Part shown: positions 5,735-11,993 of the stretch, one piece after another
Layout of the letters: every line of letters begins with the position of its first letter
Position numbering within the stretch: position 1 is the first letter of the stretch
DNA from: an uncultured Butyrivibrio sp.
GTDB taxonomy: Bacteria; Bacillota; Clostridia; Lachnospirales; Lachnospiraceae
NCBI RefSeq assembly: GCF_947169445.1
Contig: NZ_CAMVPU010000084.1
Coordinates: 1 to 11,993 of the forward strand
Length of the DNA: 11,993 bases
Direction: 5' to 3'
Program-made: the position numbers and the translations under genes
Notes under the pieces: generated by a model
What the model saw: the letters and a program-made list of their open reading frames with translations, nothing else
Databases searched by the model: none
Told to the model about the DNA's origin: nothing

Positions 5735-7912
5735 ATGGGAGAATATAGAAGACACAGACAAAATCGAAAAATAATAGAAATTGGGGAACGCCAGGTACGA
5801 GAACTTAGAAAGAGTGATCTCAATAGGCAGCTTCTTGCACTTCATGAGATTTCCGGATTCAGGGTAAGACCAGGATTATATGGGATTAATGGTGCAACTA
5901 TGCTCACTGATGGAGTGAATTTTACTGTTTACTCCAACGGTGCAACATCAATTACTCTTTTACTATATCATAGAGGCGAAAATAAGCCTTTTACTCAGAT
6001 TCCATTTCCGGAAAGCTATAGAATCGGTAAGGTCTATTCAATGATAGTTTTTGGACTTGATATTGAAAACCTTGAGTACTGTTATATCGTTGACGGCCCC
6101 TGGGATCCGGATAAAGGTCTTTTGTTCAATAAAAATCATGTTCTGCTTGATCCTTATGCAAAGGCTGTTTCCGGTCAGAGAATCTGGGGACAGCGTCTTA
6201 ATAAAGAAGGCCAGTACAGAGCCAGAGTCGTTCGCAATAATTTTGAATGGAGCGATACCACAAGCTTATCCACTCCAATGTGCGATTCTGTAATCTATGA
6301 GATGCACGTAAGAGGCTTTACAATGGACCCTTCTTCCGGGGTAAGGTGCAGAGGAACCTTTGAAGGAATAAAGGAAAAAGTTGATTATCTAAGAAAACTG
6401 GGCGTTACTGCTGTTGAGCTGATGCCCATATTTGAGTTCGATGAAACAAGAGATAAAAGAGAAGTAAATGGAAAGGTTCTCCTTGATTACTGGGGTTATA
6501 ATACCATCAGCTTTTTTGCTCCAAATACCAGCTACGCCTACGATAGTGAATACAATAAAGAAGGCGTAGAACTTAAGAACATGATAAAAACGCTTAAGGA
6601 AAATGGTATTGAAGTAATTCTCGATGTAGTATTCAATCATACTGCAGAGGGTAACGAAAATGGTCCTTTTATCTCTTTTAAAGGATTTGATAATAATATT
6701 TATTATCTCCTGACTCCTTATGGCCAGTACTACAATTTTAGTGGCTGCGGCAATACAATGAACTGTAATCATCCTATGGTACAGGAATTTATTGTGGAAT
6801 GCCTAAGATACTGGGTGGAAGAATACAGAGTTGATGGTTTTAGATTTGATCTTGCCAGCATTCTTGGACGTGATCAGGATGGCGCGCCGATGGATAATCC
6901 TCCACTTATTCAAAGACTTGCTTATGACCCTATTCTTGGTAATGTCAAACTCATTGCCGAGGCATGGGATGCAGGCGGAATGTATCAGGTTGGTAATTTC
7001 CCTGCCTGGAAAAGATGGGCTGAATGGAATGGTAAATATCGAGACGATATCAGATCTTTTTTGAAGGGCGATATATGGGCTGCACCTGAAGCAGTGAAAA
7101 GAATTACCGGATCTATGGATATGTATGGTGGTGCATATCTTGGATATGATTCTTCAGTAAATTTTATTACCTGTCATGACGGCTTTACCTTATATGATCT
7201 TTATTCATATAACGGCAAGCATAACGAGGATAATGGCTGGAATAATACTGATGGTGCCAATGATAATAGAAGCTGGAACTGCGGAGTAGAAGGAGAAACT
7301 GATAATCCGGATATTAATAAACTGCGCTTTAGAATGATGCGAAATGCGATCGCAGTACTTATGTGCTCCAGAGGAACTCCCATGATCTATTCTGGAGATG
7401 AGTTTGGAAATACCCAGTTTGGCAATAATAATGCCTATTGTCAGGATAATGAGATATCCTGGCTTAATTGGAATCTTTTAGAAAAAAATAAAGACTACTT
7501 TGATTTTTACAGACATATGATTCAGTTCAGGAGAAAGCATCCGGCTATCAGAAAAGATATCCAGCCTGCTCAGTGTGGCCTCCCAAACATTTCCGTTCAC
7601 ACAGAAAACCCTGATAATAGTAACATTACTCATGATTCCAGGGTTATCTGTGTCAGATATGCAGGTTTTGTCAATAAAAAGGGCCATGATGATATAGTTT
7701 ATGTTGCCATTAATGTTTTTTGGGAAGATATTCAGATTACGCTTCCAAATCCTCCTGATGGTGCTTATTGGTCATTGTGCGTCGATACAGGTGATGAGGA
7801 GGAAAAGTATTATTTTAACAGACCGAAGCCTCTTACCTGGAGAAATAAAACATTAAAATCCAGAAGTGTAAGTATATTTATTGCATCTTATGGAGCAGAG
7901 TATGGCGGCTGA
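5735..7912 (+). CDS. glgX: Glycogen debranching enzyme, GlgX/isoamylase type (GH13)
   Basis: This 725-residue cytoplasmic enzyme should hydrolyse alpha-1,6 branches in glycogen or limit dextrins. Residues 1-40 are a basic, helix-prone extension. Residues about 44-145 are a CBM48/isoamylase N-terminal domain. A GH13 barrel spans about 190-600: DVVFNH (Asp297-His302) is region I, GFRFDLA with nucleophile Asp372 is region II, IAEAWD with acid/base Glu409 is region III, and TCHDG with Asp482 is region IV. RGTPMIYSGDEFG and QDNEISWLNW are typical of isoamylase/GlgX rather than alpha-amylase. The last 110 or so residues fit a C-terminal beta domain. An in-frame stop at 5723 limits upstream extension, and no Shine-Dalgarno precedes this ATG. 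It opens the operon with the next four genes and overlaps the following one by 11 nt. No other glycogen genes are nearby. Confidence 0.92.
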   Translation: MGEYRRHRQNRKIIEIGERQVRELRKSDLNRQLLALHEISGFRVRPGLYGINGATMLTDGVNFTVYSNGATSITLLLYHRGENKPFTQIPFPESYRIGKVYSMIVFGLDIENLEYCYIVDGPWDPDKGLLFNKNHVLLDPYAKAVSGQRIWGQRLNKEGQYRARVVRNNFEWSDTTSLSTPMCDSVIYEMHVRGFTMDPSSGVRCRGTFEGIKEKVDYLRKLGVTAVELMPIFEFDETRDKREVNGKVLLDYWGYNTISFFAPNTSYAYDSEYNKEGVELKNMIKTLKENGIEVILDVVFNHTAEGNENGPFISFKGFDNNIYYLLTPYGQYYNFSGCGNTMNCNHPMVQEFIVECLRYWVEEYRVDGFRFDLASILGRDQDGAPMDNPPLIQRLAYDPILGNVKLIAEAWDAGGMYQVGNFPAWKRWAEWNGKYRDDIRSFLKGDIWAAPEAVKRITGSMDMYGGAYLGYDSSVNFITCHDGFTLYDLYSYNGKHNEDNGWNNTDGANDNRSWNCGVEGETDNPDINKLRFRMMRNAIAVLMCSRGTPMIYSGDEFGNTQFGNNNAYCQDNEISWLNWNLLEKNKDYFDFYRHMIQFRRKHPAIRKDIQPAQCGLPNISVHTENPDNSNITHDSRVICVRYAGFVNKKGHDDIVYVAINVFWEDIQITLPNPPDGAYWSLCVDTGDEEEKYYFNRPKPLTWRNKTLKSRSVSIFIASYGAEYGG
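7892..7895 (+). promoter_or_regulatory. Ribosome binding site inside glgX fixing the next start
   Basis: GGAG ends 6 nt before the ATG at 7902. It favours that start over the in-frame TTG at 7881 and ATG at 7890, which have no such site. Translation is probably coupled to the end of glgX. Confidence 0.6.
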
Positions 7913-8525
7913 TGAAAAAAAGAATGCTAATAATTTCATAGTCGAAGGCTTTCGCTTTAGTTCGGAAGAGGACTGCCAAAAAGCCAGCATGGACTCTTCT
8001 AAAATAAAGCTTCTTGAAACGCGGGTTAAAGCCAGCAAGCCTGAAAATCTAAAGGCAGTTTACGAGAAATCAATTGAAAACAAAATTTTTAAAACTCCGA
8101 TTGGTTGGGGGTATCTAAGCGGAATCCGTAAAAGACTTATAGAATCCGGATTGGACGATGAGAGTATTATACCAATTCCAATAGAGATATCACTTACCAG
8201 ACATTCAGCCATAGAGAACCTGCGCGTAAAGCAGAGGATAAAACCAGATGAGGGCTCCAAAAAGGTGAATTTTGGCTGGATTTTTTCGATTGTATTAAAT
8301 GTGGCGCTTGTGATTGTGGTCATTGCCATGTTCGTAATCGCGTTTACAAGTGAAAACGATAATATAATTAATTACAAAAATAATGTTACAAATAGATACG
8401 CCTCTTGGGAGCAGGATCTTAAAGAACGGGAGAAAAAGGTCAGAGAAGCTGAAAAAAAGCTTGGCATCGAGGATACTTCAAGTTATTATGATGGTACAGA
8501 CACTGATGCAAAGCAGGAGGAATGA
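7902..8525 (+). CDS. Single-pass membrane protein of unknown function with coiled coil
   Basis: From the ATG at 7902 the protein has 207 residues; I cannot name its family. Residues 1-124 are a charged, probably cytoplasmic domain with FIVEGFRFSSEED near the start and GWGYLSGIRKRLIESG at about 68-83. Residues 125-149 are one transmembrane helix. The lysines just before it (KK at 120-121) and the acidic residues after it predict a cytoplasmic N-terminus and an outside C-terminus. Residues about 163-190 (YASWEQDLKEREKKVREAE) look like a short coiled coil, followed by an acidic tail. The gene overlaps glgX by 11 nt and ends 4 nt before the response regulator, so it is cotranscribed with the two-component system. 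An accessory or scaffold role for the kinase is possible but purely contextual. Confidence 0.8.
   Translation: MAADEKKNANNFIVEGFRFSSEEDCQKASMDSSKIKLLETRVKASKPENLKAVYEKSIENKIFKTPIGWGYLSGIRKRLIESGLDDESIIPIPIEISLTRHSAIENLRVKQRIKPDEGSKKVNFGWIFSIVLNVALVIVVIAMFVIAFTSENDNIINYKNNVTNRYASWEQDLKEREKKVREAEKKLGIEDTSSYYDGTDTDAKQEE
8515..8520 (+). promoter_or_regulatory. Ribosome binding site fixing the response-regulator start
   Basis: A perfect AGGAGG lies inside the end of the preceding gene, 9 nt before the ATG at 8530. It rules out the in-frame start at 8383, which would add unrelated residues before the receiver domain. Confidence 0.8.
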
Positions 8526-8529
8526 CATA

Positions 8530-9207
8530 ATGGATGATCTGAAAATCTTAGTTGTCGATGATGAGAGCAGAATGCGCAAACTCGTCAAAGACTTTTTGGT
8601 AAAGGATGGCTACATAGTAATTGAGGCAGAAGATGGCCAGCAGGCTTTGGATATTTTTTATAAAGATAAAGATATATCACTGATAATTCTTGATGTAATG
8701 ATGCCCAAGAAAGATGGTTGGGAAGTGTGCAGAGAAATAAGGAATAATTCCAAGGTTCCTATTATTATGCTTACTGCAAAAGCTGAAGAAAGAGATGAAC
8801 TTCTTGGCTTTGAACTTGGAGTTGATGAGTATATTTCAAAGCCATTCAGTCCCAAGATACTTGCAGCCAGAGTTTCTGCTATTTTGAGAAGAACAAGTCA
8901 GTCTGCCAATAATCAGGTTATTGAATTTGGCGGAATTAAGATTAATAAAATTGCGCATAGCGTAATTGTTGATGGAAAAGAAATTGATCTTAGTTATAAG
9001 GAATTTGAACTCCTTACTTATTTCTTTGAGAATAAAGGTGTAGCTCTTTCCAGAGAAAAAATACTTAATAATGTATGGAATTATGATTATTTTGGCGATG
9101 CAAGAACCATTGATACCCACGTTAAAAAGCTTCGTGGCAAGCTTGGCGATAAGGGTGATATGATCAAGACTATCTGGGGCATGGGCTACAAATTTGATAC
9201 AGAGTGA
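8530..9207 (+). CDS. OmpR/PhoB-family response regulator
   Basis: This 225-residue cytoplasmic DNA-binding regulator is the partner of the next gene's kinase. Residues 1-120 are a receiver domain with acidic pocket Asp10/Asp11 (ILVVDDE), phosphoacceptor Asp55 (ILDVMMPKKDG), Thr82 (MLTAK) and Lys104 (SKPF), all intact. Residues about 130-225 are a winged-helix trans_reg_C domain: LSYKEFELLTYFFENKG, SREKILNNVWNYDYFGDARTID (split here by position), and TIWGMGYKF at the wing. The kinase gene begins 23 nt downstream. Possible targets include its own operon, the glgX promoter or envelope genes, but no direct-repeat operator can be assigned by eye. Confidence 0.95.
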   Translation: MDDLKILVVDDESRMRKLVKDFLVKDGYIVIEAEDGQQALDIFYKDKDISLIILDVMMPKKDGWEVCREIRNNSKVPIIMLTAKAEERDELLGFELGVDEYISKPFSPKILAARVSAILRRTSQSANNQVIEFGGIKINKIAHSVIVDGKEIDLSYKEFELLTYFFENKGVALSREKILNNVWNYDYFGDARTIDTHVKKLRGKLGDKGDMIKTIWGMGYKFDTE

Positions 9208-9230
9208 TAGGAATGGGATAAAAAGTTACG

Positions 9231-10739
9231 ATGAACAATAAAAATAAACATAATAAAACCCATTCTATAAGGTTTGAGATCAGCATGGCCTTTATGTTGA
9301 CGATGATTGGTACCTTTGGTCTGTGCCTTATACTTAATCTTTTATTCATGGAAAGCTTTTATGTTCAGAATAAGAGAGAGGCCATCATTGAGGCTTATAA
9401 GAGTATTGACCGTGCCATAAGCTCCGGAGATATTACATCATCTGAGTTCGATGCTGAAATACTTCATATTTGTGAGAGATACGATATTGAAATGATAGTA
9501 CTGGACGGCGATTCCAAAACCGTCAAATCTTCCACCAGTGATGCAGAGCTTCTTGCCAAGATCCTTTGGGAGAATATGATCAATCCTTCTAATGGGGATT
9601 ACGAGATCAGAAACAGAACTATACTTGATGTCGGTGAGAATTATACATTGCAAAGAGATTCGGACAAACTTGGCCGGCAGTATCTCGAAATGTGGGGAAT
9701 TGTAGGAAACGGTAATCTGGTACTAGTTAGATCGACCATGGAGAGTATTAAGGATAATGTCGCAATTTCTAATACTTTCATGGCATATGTTGGAATTGTT
9801 GCTATTGTAGCGGGTTCTATCGTTATTTTATATATTTCCAAAAAAGTAACTGATCCTATCAAAAAACTTTACTTTATCTCTGATGATATGAAAATGCTAA
9901 ATTTTGAAGCAAAGTATGAGTCTGATGGATATTACCATAGCGAAATCGATGCTCTTGGAGAGAATATGAATGATCTTTCCAAGACACTTGAATCTACTAT
10001 TAAAGAGTTAAAAAATGCCAATATTGTACTCAAACGTGATATTGCCCGCAAGGAAGAAATAGATGAGATGCGAAAAGAGTTTTTGTCTAATGTATCTCAT
10101 GAACTAAAGACTCCGATTGCATTAATACAAGGATATGCTGAAGGTCTCAAGGAAGGCATTAATGATGACGAGGAAAGCAGAAATTTTTACTGTGAGGTCA
10201 TTATGGATGAGGCTTCCAAGATGAATATCATGGTCAAAAAACTGCTGACACTTAATCAGTTGGAATTTGGCAATGATAATGCAAATATGGAAAGGTTTGA
10301 TATAGTTGAACTGATATCTAACTATATTAAGTCTGCCGAGCTTTTGGCAAAACAAAAAGATGTTACTATAAAATTTGATCATTACGAGCCGATATTTGTT
10401 TGGGGCGATGAATTCAAAATTGAAGAGGTTCTGCAAAACTATTACAGTAACGCCCTTAATCATATTGATGGCGACAAGATAATAGAAATCAAACTTGTAC
10501 GTAATAACAATAAAGTAAGGGTTTCTGTATTCAATACCGGTAATCCGATTCCTTCTGACAGTATAGGACATATTTGGGAGAAGTTTTATAAAGTTGATAA
10601 AGCTCGCACCAGAGAGTATGGTGGCAGTGGAGTAGGCCTGTCAATTGTCAAAGCAATTATGGAAGGAATGCATCAGGATTATGGTGTGCTTAATTACGAT
10701 AACGGAGTAGAATTTTACTTTGAACTTGAGACGAAATAG
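9231..10739 (+). CDS. Sensor histidine kinase, VanS/PhoR-like
   Basis: This is a 502-residue membrane kinase. TM1 is at about 18-40, an extracytoplasmic sensor domain of about 140 residues follows, and TM2 is at about 180-202. A HAMP linker spans about 203-256. The HisKA dimerisation domain carries NVSHELKTPIALIQGYAEGL with phosphorylated His290. The HATPase domain has N-box Asn407 (YYSNALNH), a G1 box reading FNTGNPIP, an F-box IWEKFYKVDKAR and a G2 box GGSGVGLSIVK. The N in place of the usual D in G1 is common in VanS-like kinases of Firmicutes, so it should be active. The sensor domain has no motif I can name; its ligand is unknown. It is encoded directly after its likely partner regulator and before a lipoprotein that could take part in sensing. 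Confidence 0.93.
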   Translation: MNNKNKHNKTHSIRFEISMAFMLTMIGTFGLCLILNLLFMESFYVQNKREAIIEAYKSIDRAISSGDITSSEFDAEILHICERYDIEMIVLDGDSKTVKSSTSDAELLAKILWENMINPSNGDYEIRNRTILDVGENYTLQRDSDKLGRQYLEMWGIVGNGNLVLVRSTMESIKDNVAISNTFMAYVGIVAIVAGSIVILYISKKVTDPIKKLYFISDDMKMLNFEAKYESDGYYHSEIDALGENMNDLSKTLESTIKELKNANIVLKRDIARKEEIDEMRKEFLSNVSHELKTPIALIQGYAEGLKEGINDDEESRNFYCEVIMDEASKMNIMVKKLLTLNQLEFGNDNANMERFDIVELISNYIKSAELLAKQKDVTIKFDHYEPIFVWGDEFKIEEVLQNYYSNALNHIDGDKIIEIKLVRNNNKVRVSVFNTGNPIPSDSIGHIWEKFYKVDKARTREYGGSGVGLSIVKAIMEGMHQDYGVLNYDNGVEFYFELETK

Positions 10740-10770
10740 AGACTATTTAATACCTTAGAGAGGATAATCT

Positions 10771-11703
10771 ATGAGGGTAAAAAAGTACTTGGGTTTGGCA
10801 ATAATTTCTGCTTTGACCATATGTCTTACGGCGTGTGGAGAGTCTTTTCCGGAGATGACAGAAGAAGAATATAATCAGACTGTCGAGTTTGCTGTTGGTC
10901 TTTTGATGAAGTATTCTAACAACGGTCAGGCTAAGCTTACCTATGTGGATGCAAAAACGTTAAAAAAGCAGCGCGAAAAAGAGGCTAAAAAGGCACAGGA
11001 AAGCGATAATAATACTCAGAATCAAAATACCAGCCAGACAAATACTCAGGATACAAGTAGCCAGCAGACTTTGCCTGCTCCAAATCCTGATAATACAAAA
11101 GATGTGGCTGATAATACGGATGCATTTTCTGATGCTTCGAAAGATACTTCTGCTTCCGAAAGTACTTTAGATAGTACTTCGGTAGATGAAAGTCAGAATA
11201 GTACAGATAAATCTGATGCTTCTGAAAATCAGTCTCAGAATGATAATACGGAAAGTAGTGCTCAACAGGATCCCGGAGCAATTGTACTCTCATCCGAAGA
11301 AAAGCAGGAAATACTTGATGATATTTTCCTTTCCTATGAGGGATATTCTGTATCCAGCTCTTTTCCTGAAAGTTCAAAGAGTTATGTGATCAATGCGGAG
11401 AAAGGAAAAAAGCTTCTTGTTTTGCGTTTTGATCTATTTAATGCTTCAGAATCTGATAAGAAAGTAAATCTTTTGGAGAGAAATATTACCTTCCAGATTC
11501 TCTTAAATGGCAAGAATCTGGGATATACTGCAGTAACGGTTCTTCCTAATGACCTTTCTTCATATGTAGGAACTATAGAATCCAAGGCTCATGAAAGCCT
11601 TGTGGTTCTTACGGAGATAGATTCTGAAATATCTACACAGATCAAGGATTTAGGAATGATAGTCAGCATATCCGGTAATAAACAGACTGTATCATTAAAG
11701 TGA
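10771..11703 (+). CDS. Lipoprotein with disordered linker and beta-rich C-terminal domain
   Basis: This 310-residue surface lipoprotein has a signal peptide ending LTAC, with Cys22 as lipidation site. Residues 23-60 are a short folded or helical segment (EMTEEEYNQTVEFAVGLL). A Lys/Glu-rich helix at about 64-76 follows. Residues about 77-172 are a low-complexity Ser/Thr/Asn/Gln/Asp linker with almost no hydrophobic residues, probably extended across the wall. Residues about 173-310 form a beta-rich domain with GKKLLVLRFDLFNAS, which resembles DUF4352/telokin-like extracellular domains; that likeness is an impression, not a search result. AGAGAGG at 10757-10763 gives the start. It is the last gene of the operon, 31 nt after the kinase. 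A role in the signal sensed by the kinase, or as an output of the pathway, is inferred from context only. Confidence 0.85.
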   Translation: MRVKKYLGLAIISALTICLTACGESFPEMTEEEYNQTVEFAVGLLMKYSNNGQAKLTYVDAKTLKKQREKEAKKAQESDNNTQNQNTSQTNTQDTSSQQTLPAPNPDNTKDVADNTDAFSDASKDTSASESTLDSTSVDESQNSTDKSDASENQSQNDNTESSAQQDPGAIVLSSEEKQEILDDIFLSYEGYSVSSSFPESSKSYVINAEKGKKLLVLRFDLFNASESDKKVNLLERNITFQILLNGKNLGYTAVTVLPNDLSSYVGTIESKAHESLVVLTEIDSEISTQIKDLGMIVSISGNKQTVSLK

Positions 11704-11730
11704 TTTATAAAGAATATATTAAATGTTTTT

Positions 11731-11760
11731 AAAGCTGGAGTAAAAAATACTCCAGCTTTT
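11731..11760 (+). terminator. Intrinsic terminator of the glgX-two-component operon
   Basis: AAAGCTGGAGTA (11731-11742) and TACTCCAGCTTT (11748-11759) form a perfect 12-bp stem with an AAAAA loop and a short TTTT tail ending at 11760. It lies 27 nt after the lipoprotein stop. Confidence 0.85.
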
Positions 11761-11804
11761 ATAATGAAAAAAACCGCATAAATACTGGACTTTTGGGAAA
11801 CTAT

Positions 11805-11863
11805 AAAAAAATAGGAAAAAAATAAAAAAAGTTGTTGACACTTATATGGGCCAGTGATATATT
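11805..11863 (+). promoter_or_regulatory. Strong sigma-A promoter with UP-like A-tracts, probably of an rRNA operon
   Basis: TTGACA (11835-11840), a 17-bp spacer and TATATT (11858-11863) match the consensus at 11 of 12 positions. Three runs of seven A (11805-11811, 11816-11822, 11824-11830) lie just upstream, as in UP elements of rRNA and tRNA promoters. Transcription should start near 11870. No open reading frame with a ribosome binding site follows within the window. Confidence 0.7.
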
Positions 11864-11869
11864 TATATT

Positions 11870-11993
11870 CGTTGCTGCTGCAGACAACAAAACAAAGCAC
11901 TGCAAATGCAACACTGGAGCGGGTTTCAGAGCTCCTGTACCTTGACAAATAAACAGTAATGCAACCCTGAAAAATTCCAAGAGAATTTATTCA
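11870..11993 (+). other. Untranslated leader, probably upstream of a 16S rRNA gene
   Basis: This stretch has no credible coding frame. It contains a GGAGC/GCTCC hairpin (11916-11920 with 11931-11935), a segment reading ACCTTGACAAATAAACAG similar to conserved pieces of clostridial rRNA leaders and spacers, and AAATTC/GAATTT arms near the end that could form part of a processing stem. The 16S start (AGAGTTTGATC) is not reached before the window ends. The rRNA assignment is an inference from promoter strength and general resemblance. Confidence 0.45.

Noticed and set aside
6389..6772. Minus-strand reading frame opposite glgX
   Set aside because: The overlapping + strand frame encodes GH13 motifs; the antisense product has no recognisable features or start signals.
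8383..8529. Upstream in-frame extension of the response regulator
   Set aside because: It overlaps the preceding gene, adds residues unlike a receiver domain, and the ATG at 8530 has a perfect AGGAGG.
10122..10571. Minus-strand reading frame opposite the histidine kinase
   Set aside because: It covers the HisKA and HATPase motifs of the real gene and lacks a ribosome binding site.
10985..11290. Low-complexity Ser/Asn/Asp-coding stretch as a tandem repeat or CRISPR-like array
   Set aside because: There is no regular repeat unit or spacer structure; it is an in-frame disordered linker of the lipoprotein.
11942..11947. Second TTGACA as a tandem promoter
   Set aside because: No -10-like hexamer lies 16-18 bp downstream (CCCTGA at that place), so it is more likely part of a leader element.
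11589..11948. Minus-strand reading frame over the last terminator and the promoter region
   Set aside because: It runs through an intrinsic terminator, A-tracts and a near-consensus promoter; composition is low-complexity and no start signal is seen.

Overview
The window looks like chromosomal DNA from a low-GC anaerobic Clostridia member, most likely a Lachnospiraceae of the Butyrivibrio/Pseudobutyrivibrio type. The evidence is AT-rich composition, strong GGAGG-type ribosome binding sites, LTAC lipoboxes, VanS-like kinase motifs and a biotin-dependent sodium-pump decarboxylase operon. The genus is inferred from general resemblance, not from a search. All ten genes lie on the + strand.

Region 1 (1-5697) is a five-gene operon for a biotin-dependent, membrane-bound decarboxylase or transcarboxylase. 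In order it encodes an acyl-CoA-type carboxyltransferase (12S/MmdA/GcdA-like), a lipoprotein fused to an OadG-type gamma subunit, a free biotin carrier protein (biotinyl Lys85), the Na+-translocating beta subunit OadB, and a pyruvate/oxaloacetate-type carboxyltransferase (5S/OadA-like) with no biotin domain of its own. Two carboxyltransferases of different substrate class therefore appear to share one biotin carrier and one sodium pump. The operon has a leader with a perfect inverted repeat, an internal hairpin between oadB and the 5S gene, and a strong intrinsic terminator at 5664-5697. Its codon use (many CTT, GCT, AAG, GTT codons) suggests high expression.

Region 2 (about 5700-11760) is a second, tightly packed operon. 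It holds a GlgX/isoamylase-type glycogen debranching enzyme, a small single-pass membrane protein of unknown function, an OmpR/PhoB-type response regulator, a VanS-like sensor histidine kinase and a Ser/Asn/Asp-rich lipoprotein. The genes overlap or are 4-31 nt apart, and an intrinsic terminator closes the unit. The layout suggests a cell-envelope sensing system cotranscribed with a glycogen-degrading enzyme. The glgX start has no recognisable Shine-Dalgarno sequence and lies just downstream of a -10-like box, so it may be translated from a leaderless transcript.

Region 3 (11761-11993) has no gene. It contains A-tracts, a near-consensus sigma-A promoter (TTGACA, 17 bp, TATATT) and a structured leader. 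This resembles the region upstream of a 16S rRNA gene that would start just beyond the window; the rRNA itself is not visible.
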